Origin: Daphnia carinata
Taxonomy: Eukaryota; Arthropoda; Branchiopoda; Diplostraca; Daphniidae
Assembly (NCBI RefSeq): GCF_022539665.2
Contig: NC_081338.1
Span: forward strand, 6,250,446-6,314,445
DNA: 64,000 nucleotides
Direction: 5' to 3'
Positions 24,838 to 35,826 of this stretch are shown here, piece after piece (the first letter of the stretch is position 1; each line of letters starts with the position of its first letter). Position numbers and translations under genes: made by a program. Below the pieces are notes generated by a model. It was given only the letters and a program-made list of their open reading frames with translations. It did not search any database and was not told where the DNA came from.

Positions 24838-25200
24838 GGACAACGAGGATCGTCGCCGAAGATCGTCGCCACCAAGAAAAAAGGTATCATTGATAAATTT
24901 AAGTGTACTAATTGTGTTTTTTTTTTTTTTTTATGTATCTAGATTGGCCGGCCCACACCGAAGAGGCCCATCGAGGATCGTCGGGGGAGCAACTAGATCG
25001 CCGTGGGATCTTCGAGATCGTCGCACTAAAAGGTATCAGTGATAAATTTAAGTGTACTAACTGTGTTTTTTGTATTTTATGTATTTAGATAGGCCAGCGT
25101 ACCGAAAAGGCCCAACGAGGATCGTGGGGGGGAGCAACGAGATCGTCGAGGGAGCAGCTAGATCGCCGCCCAGCCCCGAGATTCCGCCCATTTGGATAAT
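24838..25200 (+). repeat. Exon-like tandem duplication, unit about 146-149 bp
   Basis: A unit combining a GC-rich block (GGATCGTCG, GAGATCGTCG motifs) with an intron-like AT-rich block is repeated. The junction GGTATCANTGATAAATTTAA occurs at 24883 and 25032, and a T-rich tract ending ATGTAT(C/T)TAGAT occurs before 24943 and 25089. Each GC block is thus bounded by an acceptor-like TAG and a donor-like GGTATCA. One shared frame reads RIVGG in units 2 and 3. Transcription or coding is unproven. Confidence 0.6.
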
Positions 25201-25259
25201 GGAAAACCAGAAGATGGTACGGTTGATTATTGCCAAATCGGCACTTTCCTAATTAATTA

Positions 25260-28000
25260 TATGCTATGATCTGTGTTTTTTTTTTAAATGTTTTCCCATT
25301 CCTTGTTCCTTACCAAATTTTTTCCCTTCAAGCTGGCTGATGATCATTTCACCTTGCACTGAGCACACAAATTCACTGCACGTTTCGCTTATGGTTCGTG
25401 CACTGTTTGGGTTAGCTTTCATGCTCCAGGTAGGGAGACTGCTTTTTTAGGTAATAAAACCCCGCACATTACACCGGTAGCTCACTTAAGCTTTGGTTGG
25501 TGTAGGTTACTAATAGTAATTGCTTTCAGGACCAACAGGAAAACAAAATGAACTTATTCATTTTGTCCGCCATTTAAAAAAAATGATGTGGGACTAGTAT
25601 CTTGTTTCAGTCTGGTCTTTACTCTCTTGTTTTTAAAAGATAGTGTACAAGAAAAAAAAGGACAATACTTATAAACAATCCATTGCTTGCCGTCGGGTTG
25701 CACACCCTTAATCTGGCAAACCGGTTGAATTCCGACAGGGCATGGGGTCAATAAAAGGCAGCCTTTAGCCCATACAACATGTCCCCAAAACCGGAATTAC
25801 CAACACGATTGATGCTGGACCGAACCGGCATTCCTACTAGGATCTAAAGCTGGCCGGTAAGGAGCTGGATCATTCTATTTCCCAGATGGGATTTCCTACG
25901 TTGCGAATTGCAATTAAAGTGGGAAGAGGCTTCGTGCCGTGTAATCTGGTTTACCTCTACAATACGTCTGTATTCTGCAGGACATGTTGCTACATGTCAC
26001 GTCACATTTTCGTGGACAGTGTTAAACAAAATTAGAGCTACTTACCATCAAAATTGCGTGTGAATTCAATAAGTAAGGGCTACGCCGCTATAGTGTTCCC
26101 ATTATTCACTTAACTTAATTTTGTAACCAAGACTTCTATATTTTGTTAAGTAGAATCAAAGGATTAGACTTCTGTGAAGATTTTGAACTTGAAGAGAAGC
26201 TAAGTGCAAAGTCAATCCTCATGGATGGATAAAAGCATAATAGATTTTTTTTTAAATATTTTTTTGCTTTTCTGTTAATTTACTACAGAAATTTTTTTTA
26301 GACCTTTATGGCAACAGAGTTAACCCAGTCAGATAAGTGTGATGTGGCTAAATTGTAATGCTTTACAACAGCACTAAAAACCTTAACAGGTTAGTAAAAC
26401 AGAGTAAAATTAATTAGAAAACTATTATGTCTGTTTGGTCTAGGTGTTTTTAATTTTTTGTGTGAAGGAAGCAGAATCACCACTATGTCTAACGTTATGA
26501 GCTAACTGAACCTGAAATTTAACAACTCACAAATCATTATGTAAGTTTGAAAGTTTGTTAGGTTATTGATACAGATTTATAATGTGTAGTAGAGTGTTTA
26601 ACAGGTTAAACATCATGAAATTCAACATGTAATTCATTCAAGTTATAAATCTTTGATATACTATTGATAATACATCTAACATCTTTGCATAAAACCAATT
26701 AAAAGGTAAGTTTGTTTAGAAGTGATAACTAGCATACAATAAGTTTAATGGTTTTGGCCCAGTTATTGCATTACTAAATTATTAAGATTATTCATTTCAA
26801 ACGTTAAAATACGGTACCACATTCAGTGGGCTTGCGGATCTGACGGGCGAAGTACCGGAAAGCCTTTCGGTGGTTGGCGGTAGCCACATTAACAAAGAGT
26901 TATCTTTTCACGTCCGGCTGCTTGCCCGCCTCTTGACCAATACTTCTATCCTGACGGCAATGGCCCTCCGACGAGTACGACCAGCACGCAGCTTACTCAA
27001 CAGTTTGACGTCGCCTTACACGTACACCAATAGAAATAAGCAAATTTTCGTTTTGTATATACGCCTCAAAGAATTTTGGGCAATAAACGAACCACCTTAT
27101 TTGTTTGGGAGCAAAACTAAATCGTTTTCATTAAATGGCAGAATTGGTAGCCAAAAGGTTAATGAATTATCGGAATGATTCTTTTGTGTTGTAATTTTTT
27201 AAATCATTTACTGGTTAAAGTCATATTGTCATTTTTTGAGTTCGCGAGAAATAAACAGCTAATAATTAATTAATTATAGAACAAGAATTTTTATCAGAAA
27301 CGGTCCGCCATACAGTATGGCCATCTATTGGTACGACATTCAGTTTGACCATTTTAGACTTCGACTGCTAAGCGGCGGCTGCGGCTGGCTAAGCGCTATA
27401 CCTCAGAATAAAATCCCACTTGAGTGAAAAAAATGAAGCTATGAATACCGTCATTTTCCTTCACATCAGTGTTCGTACACAGGTCCTGTCACAAAATGAA
27501 AATAAAAATTTTGAATTATAAAATGTTTAATTACATCAGAGTCATGACTCTGATTACATTACTTTTTTTATGTTTTCCGTTTTCCAATAGGCAACGTTGC
27601 AAGAGGGGGGGGGGGTCTCTTGGTTCTAAAGTACCGGACTTATTCCCGCATTTTTCGCCGCCATTGCGGTCGATGCATTGCTATTAAGAAGGTAGTTTTA
27701 CTCAGTAATTGTTGATGGAAGTGGTCAATCAGTGAGCTTCCTGCCCGGGATGTTGGAGAAAGAGAACTGAAAAGGTATGTAATCTGAATACGTAGAAATG
27801 GAATAAAGATTGGTAAATTAAATAACATTATTTTTTTATTGTAAAACGAATTTTTCTAGCTGTCAGTGATAGATCGTACTCTAGGAAAATGTGTATTTCG
27901 GAGTTTGTCGTCTTAAAACCCTGGCTTTGAAGATAATGATTGCGAAACAACACGGTAAGTGTTTTCTTGTATTCCTAGTGTGATTACTTTAATATGTTTT
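25260..28000. other. Gene-poor region with scattered repeat fragments
   Basis: No complete gene was recognised. At 25690-25750 the minus strand has a short Cys-containing frame (PCPVGIQPVCQIKG) without recognisable family. At 26890-27030 there is a short GC-richer island. At 27296-27350 a fragment of the same repeat family as the fold-back element at 35.1-35.8 kb is present (ATCTATTGGTACGA core). Confidence 0.45.
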
Positions 28001-28009
28001 TACCCCTAG

Positions 28010-29575
28010 TGTCATGAAGCTGGCCACACCTCGAAAGGCTGCCCGAATCTATTCAGTGAATTGACGGAAGATGGAAAGCAGCATGAGCAATACATTCCGG
28101 AAGCTGTGACATGCGATGAAAAGAAACTGTTTAAGGGCATCGTATGTGGGGAATGCTTTAACAATTTTGTTAAATTCATCCTTCAGGTAAGCCATTTCTC
28201 GAAACTGTATTTTATGATTTAAAAATATCTATTAGGTTTGCTTTAGGTTACAGTAAAAGATGTACCTCAATATATAACACCATTCAAAGAAGCTGGCCTG
28301 CGCCAACTACTACTTCAAAACATTAAGAATTCAGGCTACATATAAAACCAACACCTGTTCAAAAAGCTTCAGTTGCTGGTATTCTTGCCAAAAGAGATTT
28401 AATTGCATGTGCTGTCACGGGCCCCGGCAAAACGTTAATCCAATTAATTAAAGGTTAGTAATTTTGAAACCTGGATGTCCTGTACTGGCTTGATTCAAAG
28501 GGGTCGGTGTGAACTGGGCAAGTTGAAGTAAAAGTAATATTGAGTGGGCACGCCGGTAATTACGACTACTAAAAGGTCCAATTGCATCTAAGATACTCAA
28601 CAAACCCTTCGTGATATTCGTTGATTATGTCATCTAAAATTTCAAATTTTTTTATGCAGGCAGCGTACTTGGTACCGGTTTTGAACATTGTTAGAACAAG
28701 GTGTTGCTGCTGCGTCTCATGCCATGGGGCAAAAGCCAGAAGTTGTAATTGTCGCCCCCATTTCGTGAATTGGCCATTCAAATTCAACGCGAGGCGTGTA
28801 AATTCTCCTACAGTTCGGTTTTAAAGTCTGTGATTATATTTGGAGGAACTGTGACGAGCCATCAGCGGTCAAATCTTCAAGCTGGGTGTAATATTCTTGT
28901 CGCGACCGCGGGGCGATTCAACGATTTTCTCGACCGTGGAGTACTTGACTTCTCGGGGGTCAGGTTTTTAAATTTTGGACGAAGATGATCGAATGCTTGA
29001 TATGGGTTTCGGCCCCAATGTTGAAAAAATTGTCAACCATCCAACGATGCATCCGAAAGTATATTCTAAATGGCTTTTGAGTATTAGATTCGTCTGACGT
29101 AATACTATTTGTTTCTCTGTAGGGAATCCGTCGTGTTTGTACGTTTTCGGCTACATTTCCAGATAAAGTACAAGCGCTGGCTGCGACGTACATGGAAGAC
29201 TACATATTCGTCACAACAGGCATTGTAGGTGGCACCAAATCCGGATGTTGAACAGCTGTTTTTTTTTTGTTTGTTTTTTCAGTGCTCGAAAAGAGATAAG
29301 AGAGCTAAGCTGACCGAAGTTTTACAAGATCTCAGTGATACCAAGACTATCGTTTTTGTCGACAGCAAAACGACGGCGGATTTCGTCGCTGCATTCTTGT
29401 GCAATTAAACTTACAAGTAAGAATCAAATCTGTTGGAATTGGGCAAAGTGTCTTAACTTTAAATGTCTAGTCTACCAGCATCCATGGTGAGCGTAAACGA
29501 AAATCGTAAATGTCTCTTCCGAAGCTTCTGTCAGAAGAATATGCTAGCAATCAACTCACGAATTATGTAAGGTAT
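28010..29575 (+). pseudogene. vas: Vasa-type DEAD-box RNA helicase pseudogene
   Basis: Vasa is a germline ATP-dependent RNA helicase. Fragments appear in the right order: a zinc-knuckle remnant (CHEAGHTSKGCP), YIPEAVTCDEKKLF, VKDVPQYITPFKEAGLRQLL, KPTPVQKAS, the Walker A region as TGPGKT, ELAIQIQREACKF, GRFNDFLDRG, motif II as DEDD within RMLDMGFGPNVEKIVNHP, CTFSATFPDKVQALAATY and TIVFVDSKTTADFVAAFL. Broken points include a frameshift after GLRQLL..NSGY near 28340, another at the PTRELA motif near 28770, a one-base insertion just before DEDD near 28975, and stop codons after AAFLCN near 29405. Intron-like gaps with splice-like borders remain (for example 28187-28246), so this is a decayed duplicate rather than a processed copy. 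Motif III SAT is kept, but motif II is altered from DEAD. Confidence 0.88.
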
Positions 29576-29639
29576 GAAATATTATATATGAATTAAGAGT
29601 TTTTATGCCTAATGGTGTTTTACTGGCTTGTTATAGATG

Positions 29640-30001
29640 AACAATAAAAGCCGATGTCGAGGTGACGAAGAAAACAACACGTCGAGGTGCTGTCAAACGT
29701 GTCTCCGTCCCGGAAGGAAGCGCTGGAGGAGAAGAAAGTCTCTGTCCAGCTGGAACGCGACCCCGACATTGAGACTTTGGGTGCTACAGCCAAAGAAGAG
29801 GAAGAGAAAGCACCGGCCACCAAACGTTCACGACAAAAGAAGGGCCCGGCAGTATCTGCCGCAACAATGGCGGATGAATCTCCGGCCGTGCCGGCCACGA
29901 AACGGACACGTGATGGCAAGAAAACAACTAGAGAACCTGAGCTTGTTAAGGAGGATACCTCATGGCCACCACCACCACCTCGACGTACTAGAAACATCTA
30001 A
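29640..30001 (+). pseudogene. Broken basic/proline-rich reading frame, unrecognised
   Basis: A lysine/glutamate-rich frame from 29687 to 30001 encodes PATKRSRQKKG and PATKRTRDGKK repeats and ends in PPPPPRRTRNI before a stop. Just upstream a different frame (29640-29760) continues in similar style (VTKKTTRRGAVKRV) and shifts into it, suggesting a one-frame break. It does not resemble the end of vasa, so two gene fragments appear to abut. I do not recognise the parent family. A small intact exon of an unseen gene is the alternative. Confidence 0.4.
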
Positions 30002-30009
30002 AAGCAAGA

Positions 30010-32630
30010 CCCATCAATGAATTACCTATTTTATTTTTCTTTTGTCTTACCCATAATTTTTTACCCATTGAATAATTTGTTCACATATCGGATTCTATGC
30101 TGCTTTTGGGTTCACTTCTGTACCTCTTTCCCCAAGTTGACCTCATTACGTTTTCCTATCTATGCGTTGAGGCTCACTTGATTATAATTTTTGTTCTTTA
30201 AATTTTGTGTCCAATTTCAATTCTGAGCGACGCCCAAATAATTTTGAAGAAATACGCGTTTTCGTGTGGTTGGTTAAGTATTTCACGATTGGCACGGATT
30301 TGTGTGTGTTACTGATGTTGGTGGACCTATTGCACGAGAGCCGCAACATGAATTTATCTTTCCCAACAATACATAACTTAGCATTGAATACCTGAAAGAC
30401 AACCAGTCACCTCCTTGTTTTAATTTAGTTTTTGCATAGTATCTTCCTGTGCGAGAGAAAACTAAAAAGTTTTTGTCTTAAATTGAATTCGCCGCCCATT
30501 TTGAAATATATGGCAACGTTGCTTGAGTTTTGTGAACCGCCATCAGTCGCCATTTGCTAGTTCGTTGTGTGTGAAATTTGTGGTGTGCATCTGACGGGCG
30601 AAATATTTAGACACATCAGGCAGCAATGGTAAAGTAATACTTGAGTGAATGTTTCGCCAAGAAAACATTGTTAACCAAAGACATTGATTCTAATTCTAAC
30701 AAAAACATTGTTCCACAAGAAACTTTAATTTGAGAATACCTAACGATATTTGAAATTCCTTTTCAAATTACAAAATGAATGGCACATTATTAAGAAGAAA
30801 CTATAAGAAGTAATTCTTTTCATGCTGAGTCATTGTTTGTTTCTTTCTAAATTTTAGGGAATATCACAAGTTTTGAACAAGACATGGTGCCTTGGCCCTC
30901 GTTCTCATCTCCATGCCAGATGGCCATTAAGAAGGATCATAAATGTGTGGCAATATCATTCTTCCATGTTCCACTATTGTATTATTCTTTGCCATTATTT
31001 TCGTCTCATACCATGAATGCAAGAAGAATTTATTTGCTTGCTGTCATGGATGGTAACTCATGTCCTTAAAAGTAAACACGACAGGCACATTGAGATAATG
31101 GTTATTGCTACCTTCTTGCTTTTTAAAAAAGGCATCAAGCCAAACTGCTCAACCATGCAGTTAGGCTTTGTACTTTTTTAAAAATTAGAATTAATGAAAT
31201 AAAACAAAGCTTGTCATTTCAATCATTTCAGGATTGTGGAGACAAACATTGTGGTTCCAGCGGTTTCCTTATATAGGCGAGTCGTTTAATAATGCTTGGT
31301 GTTACAACTATTTTTTAAAATTATTTTTAATTAAAATTTTTTCATTCACGACATTTGCAGGTTCTGAGCAGTGAGAAACGATTGTTGCTGATGTAGAGTT
31401 TTGTAACGGTGGACCCCACAGTCTATGACAGAAACAAGTAGGACAGAAAATTCCATCTTCATCACTAACAAAAGAAAAAGGGAGGTTTGCATTTTAAGGT
31501 TAGGTTAGAAACAAAACAACAATAAAACCATTTGCTGATACTACCTTTCATACATTGTTATCACAAATAGGAGCAGTACATATTGGCAGCCATGTAGCTT
31601 TGTATTGCTTTGAAGAATTTCTCTTCTCTGGTGATTGGTTGGTAATGTTGCCCATTCTATTGTTAACTTTTTTCTCTAGGTTAATGCTATAAAACATTTA
31701 TTTTAGGACTTTGAATACCTCCTATCCTTATGGCCATGGAACACTTGACATTGACTCCATTTACACTTGCAGAAACAAAAACGAACATATTTGCAACAAG
31801 TATTTTTTGTGACCACAAAACAAAAAATTATGAGTTTTTTTAAGTATCTATATTTTGAAGACATCTAGCGGAGGAATTGCTTGTTACTGAGTACCTACTG
31901 AACTGTCAATTTGTTCGTTGTCAGGAGGCTATATCGAGTTTGGTTGCCATAATAATGGTTGCCTCGCGAATTGGAAATGCTTTGCCGAATCCCAGGATAT
32001 CGCCAAGTGTGCCACATTGTCATAATCGTTTTTCTTCTTAGGATGGTTACCAATGAGCAGTTGAATTCTAAAAGGTAAAAGCACAAGTTCTTGGTGAAAA
32101 CTTGTTGTGTAGCATACCACACCATTAATAGCTTATTGAAAAGTTCTGGTTACTTTCTGCTTTGTTTCCAGGTTTTGTTTGATATGCTGTATTTAAAGAA
32201 CTGATGTTGGCACCAGCTTGATGGGAAAAAGTCATTTCCAATGTGGTAGGAGATTTATCTAGAATTGCATTAACATTCTAGTTAAAAACGAGAATTTTTC
32301 TAGGGCACAGGAAAACTTGGATTTATTTGGTGATAGTCGGATGGTTTTCCTGAAGTTGCAGTTTGAAATAACCTTTCAAAGCCTAAACTCATCTTCGTAG
32401 AAAGGGACTTGTAAGTAAACACGAAGCATTTTCTGCTCTTTTGCTAACTATATCTAACCTACATAATTTTCTGTTCAATAGTTAATGTATTTTTTGTTTT
32501 GTTTTTTAATAAAGGTGAAAAATAACGCTGGCTCTGTAAATGTTTTTGGTTTGGGGCAAGACGTTGAATAAATTGTGATGATTGGATGGACAACATGGAA
32601 TTCCTACACTTTATTCATATTCCCCAAACG
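30010..32630. other. Gene-poor AT-rich region
   Basis: No gene could be supported. A splice-like arrangement at 30627 (ATG|GTAAAG) and 30858 (TTTTAG|GGAATATC) gives a short frame but no recognised domain. A Cys-containing stretch at about 31925-32030 on the + strand (EFGCHNNGCLANWKCF) follows an acceptor-like TTGTCAG; it could be an exon relic. Confidence 0.4.
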
Positions 32631-32928
32631 GTATTTAAAATTAAAAAATTGAAGTGCATATCTGGGCTCCCTTCCTTTCCGTAGCCCCGTTTCCCCTTGA
32701 CTCGTAATAAGCCCGTAGGGGGTCATGCCCCTACTGTACGGTATATATAAAAACAACATATACCGAGGTTTGGAGGGCTCTGGCCGGAAAGGGGACGTGG
32801 GGGTCCGCTTAGTCCGATGATGTGTTCACGGAGGGCGACGTGGCTACCCACAAATCCGAACTAAAGGTTAATCGCTCCTGTAAAAATGTTCCAAATCTTC
32901 AGCTCTTCTTCCGGCTTCTCTTAGCCAA

Positions 32929-33026
32929 TCACCGGGTAATCTCCCCGGTGGGTCAACAAGGCAGTGTCTCCCCCTGCCTGGGTTGACGGCAACTTTTGAA
33001 AGGGCTATTGTGCCTTTTTAAAGTTG
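32929..33026. repeat. Run of consecutive stem-loops
   Basis: Three adjacent inverted repeats: CACCGGG/CCCGGTG at 32930-32950; a nested pair with GTCAAC/GTTGAC enclosing GGCAG/CTGCC at 32952-32988; and a 15-bp arm GCAACTTTTGAAAGG pairing with CCTTTTTAAAGTTGC to about 33026. Upstream sequence from 32650 is unusually GC-rich for the region. This may be the structured 3' end of a retroelement or a noncoding RNA; I cannot assign it. Confidence 0.5.
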
Positions 33027-33164
33027 CAAAAATAATTCTAATATGCAGAGAATTGTCAATAAAAATCTTTTTTAAACAAATTTTTTGAAAATCTCTTATT
33101 TTTTTAACTTAGTGTTTGCATGTTGTCACACGTCTTCTAGTGATCCACATTGTGTTCACCATTC

Positions 33165-33232
33165 TGGGATTCGAACCTCGTACACTTCACATCACAGTTG
33201 AACGCTCTACCACTGAGCTACCATCATCTGTA
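33165..33232 (-). tRNA. Degenerate tRNA-like sequence (minus strand)
   Basis: On the minus strand it has A-box TAGCTCAGTGG and B-box GGTTCGAATCC, with a good D-stem (GCTC/GAGC). The anticodon arm has four of five pairs around CTGTGAT (apparent GTG). The T-stem and acceptor do not pair well. I read it as a tRNA pseudogene or the head of a tRNA-derived SINE rather than a working gene. Confidence 0.4.
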
Positions 33233-33313
33233 CAAACAATAATTCACATTGGAAAGCGTATCTACTTATGAAGTACAAACAAATATATTAAGGAAGAAAT
33301 TGTTTAGTAGTTA

Positions 33314-33390
33314 ACGTTGTAGTTGGCTAAATGGTAAAGTATTCGACTGATATGCTAAAGGTCAAGGGTTCGATTCCCAATCCAGTTCAT
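33314..33390 (+). tRNA. Degenerate tRNA-like sequence (plus strand)
   Basis: A-box-like TTGGCTAAATGG and B-box GGTTCGATTCC are correctly spaced around an apparent anticodon loop CTGATAT (GAT). The D-stem, anticodon stem and acceptor are imperfect. It is probably a pseudogene or SINE head. It lies 90 bp from the oppositely oriented tRNA-like sequence. Confidence 0.4.
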
Positions 33391-33523
33391 GTATATACTC
33401 GTAAATAAAAACAAAATTCATGTGAAAGTGAAAAATTTTTATTGTCCCTCCATCCTCCCACAAATCCTCCACTAATATTTACATCTTATAAGACAATACA
33501 ATACAAAACATACATACATAAAT

Positions 33524-33841
33524 AATTAACAGGTTGGCTGCCACGCCACTATTTCTACAGTCGCTACGTCGCTATCGTAGGGATAGCGACCAAGGGGGCC
33601 GGGTGGGCCGGGCTGACACGATGATGAGACCTTTACGGGAATGCACACCCCAGGTCTCATCAAGCGCATCGATCAAGGGAATCCCTTTGGTGCATTGCCT
33701 AAAGGCCTTTCGGCCAATCTTGGGCAGTGGCGCTGCTCCACCCCATGGCAGATAGACCATGGAGCAGAACAGCGCGGCCCGTCCCTGTCAAGCTAAAAAA
33801 AAAAAAGGGGATCAAGGGGCGTGGCAGCCAACTTGTTAATT
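33524..33841. mobile_element. Small fold-back (MITE-like) element
   Basis: Terminal inverted repeats of 24 bp with one mismatch: left 33524-33547 (AATTAACAGGTTGGCTGCCA...) and right 33818-33841, its reverse complement. The interior is about 270 bp and GC-richer than its surroundings, and includes a (dA)12 tract at 33795-33806. No transposase frame is present. No clear target duplication was seen outside the arms. Confidence 0.65.
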
Positions 33842-33889
33842 ACCTTAACTACACAATTACACGTTATAAAATACAATGATACCACAAAG

Positions 33890-34265
33890 ATGAGGATGAG
33901 GCGATGACGAGGCGATGACGAGGCGATGACGAGGCGATGACGGCACGACGGGCGAGGCGAAGACGGGGCGACGGGCGAGGCAAAGACGGGGCGATGGGGG
34001 AGGCGAAGACGGGGCGACGGATGCGGCGATGATAGCGCGGCAGGGAAGACGTGAAGAAGGACAAGGCGAAGACGGGGGGACGGGCGAGACAAAGACGGGG
34101 CGACCACGTGGTGAAGCCGGGGGCGACGGGCGAAGCGAAAACGTGACGACCACGATGCGAAGACGGCGCAACCACGGTGCGATGACGGAGTGATGGGCGA
34201 GGTGAACACGGGCGAGGTGAAGACGGGCGAAGTGAAGACGGGAGACCGGGCAAGGCGACGGGCAA
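33890..34265. repeat. GC-rich minisatellite
   Basis: It begins as perfect 11-bp units (GCGATGACGAG, about four copies near 33901-33943) and drifts into related GCGAAGACGGGGCGAC and GGTGAAGACGGGC units. The regular spacing and strand-symmetric open frames rich in Arg/Pro/Ser show a simple repeat, not a protein gene. Confidence 0.8.
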
Positions 34266-34849
34266 AGTCAAAACTTACAATTTTGAAACTGGAAATAGAA
34301 AAAAAATAGTTTTCTTCACACATTTTTTTCCTTTATTACTATTTCACGATTGACTCAAAACTTTAGAGAAGTTCATCGAAAACAGCCAACACTTACGCAA
34401 CTTGAAATATAAAAACAAAACAAGTAAAATCTTCGAGATACGAATTGCTCATGTTTTATGTCAAAAGCCAGGTTTTTCTAAAACCCAAACCCAAAGTTAG
34501 GAAGATAAGAACAATCAGTGTTCGATCTCAGGCGTGAGACTGGGAATGGAAATTTCAAAAATCTAGAATCTCTACTGAATAGCAGACTGTTTCTATAAAA
34601 TCGTATACATGGCAAGGTTTTCAATAGGCATTATTACTTTTTAAACTTACAAGTTTGACCAAAGATCTGTCGGTGGTGTTTTCCATAGTATTAAATTCAC
34701 TGAAGTAGTGTGTTCAAACACAATAGAACTCTTCGGTATTCTGGAGGTGTGCGTCTTAGGTTGATGTTGCATTGCCTCTCCATTAATAGGCTTTGCTTGC
34801 CTGTGTAATCTTCCTATTCAAATGTATAAAGGAATTAAGCAATATTGAC

Positions 34850-35090
34850 ATGGAATTACCCTTTATTGGAAACTGTACTATAAGCCAGAAGTACGTAACG
34901 TAACGTACGAAAGGCCGTTTGACTTGTGCTTACCGACATTTCTAGGAAAGTGGTAGAAAAGCTATAAAAACAGCAACATCAGATCCGCAAGTAAACTTTG
35001 CTCTTCTCTAATCTCATCCGTAACTCCATTTCACTTGCTTTTTAAAATAAACAATTCACTCTATAGTTTACTATTTGTTTGGGTAATAGC
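34850..35090 (+). repeat. Direct repeat, left copy
   Basis: Sequence from GACTTGTGCTTACCGA at 34921 to GTTTGGGTAAT near 35090 is repeated at 36440-36606 with roughly 85-90% identity. A TTACCCTTTATT block before it (34857) is also shared; about 50 bp separates it here but none at the right copy. Confidence 0.75.
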
Positions 35091-35131
35091 AAAATAAGTC
35101 CGACTTAGTCGGGCTGCGAAAATGATACGAA

Positions 35132-35826
35132 TGACTGTAATAGCGGAAAAGTGCCCTAAAACATATCCCCAACATTTTTACGTCAAATTGTATGTTAGCA
35201 CCAAGTACTAGTATTTAACAGTATTAAAGCGTCGAATAAAAAATCAGTAGCAACTTTGTATCAGGAATTTCTACTGCAGACGGTCCCCCAAACACTATAG
35301 CCACCTATTGGTACGATATTCAATTTTCTACATTGGGCTAGAGTAAGGTCTGTAGCAACTTTCAGTTCTAATAATTCAAATGCCATAAGGTTCACGTGTA
35401 AAAGATATCAATTTTCGTAATCCTTGCTTAATTTAGTTAAAAATACATTATTTCGATTTAAAATTGAACGCTGATCACGAATATCGGCTTTGTTTTGACA
35501 TTGGGCTTAACGAAACGGAGAAAAACGAAGAAAAATGACCGTGGGAAAATTGCCTCAAAAACCGTCACTGAAAAACTGAAAGTTGCTACAGACCTTACTC
35601 TAGCCTCGGACGATCACTGTAACCCAATGTAGAAAATCGAATATCGTACCAATAGGTGGCTATAGTGTTTGGGGGACCGTCTGCAGTAGAAATTCCTGTT
35701 ACAAAATTGCTACTCATTTTTTATTCGACGTTGATACTGTTAAATACTAGTATTTGGTGCTAAAATACAATTTGACGTAAAAATGTTGGGGTTATGTTTT
35801 AGGGCATTTTTCCGCTATTACAGTCA
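35132..35826. mobile_element. Large fold-back element with arms of about 240 bp
   Basis: The left arm at 35132-35368 starts TGACTGTAATAGCGG; the right arm at 35574-35826 ends CCGCTATTACAGTCA. The arms are about 95% identical as reverse complements; the right one has an extra block of about 18 bp (near 35608). The spacer of about 205 bp encodes no transposase. Fragments of the same family occur at 27296-27350 and 36705-36750 (core CATCTATTGG). It is probably a non-autonomous DNA transposon. Confidence 0.8.

Noticed and set aside
28010..29575. A working second vasa gene
   Set aside because: Multiple frameshifts and stops, an altered Walker A neighbourhood and DEDD in place of DEAD cannot be joined by plausible introns.
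33165..33390. Functional tRNA-His and tRNA-Ile genes
   Set aside because: Acceptor and T-stem pairing are too poor in both; only the internal promoter boxes are preserved.
33793..34323. 176-residue and overlapping Arg/Pro/Ser-rich frames on the minus strand
   Set aside because: They are readings of the GC-rich minisatellite; several frames are open at once because of its short repeat unit.
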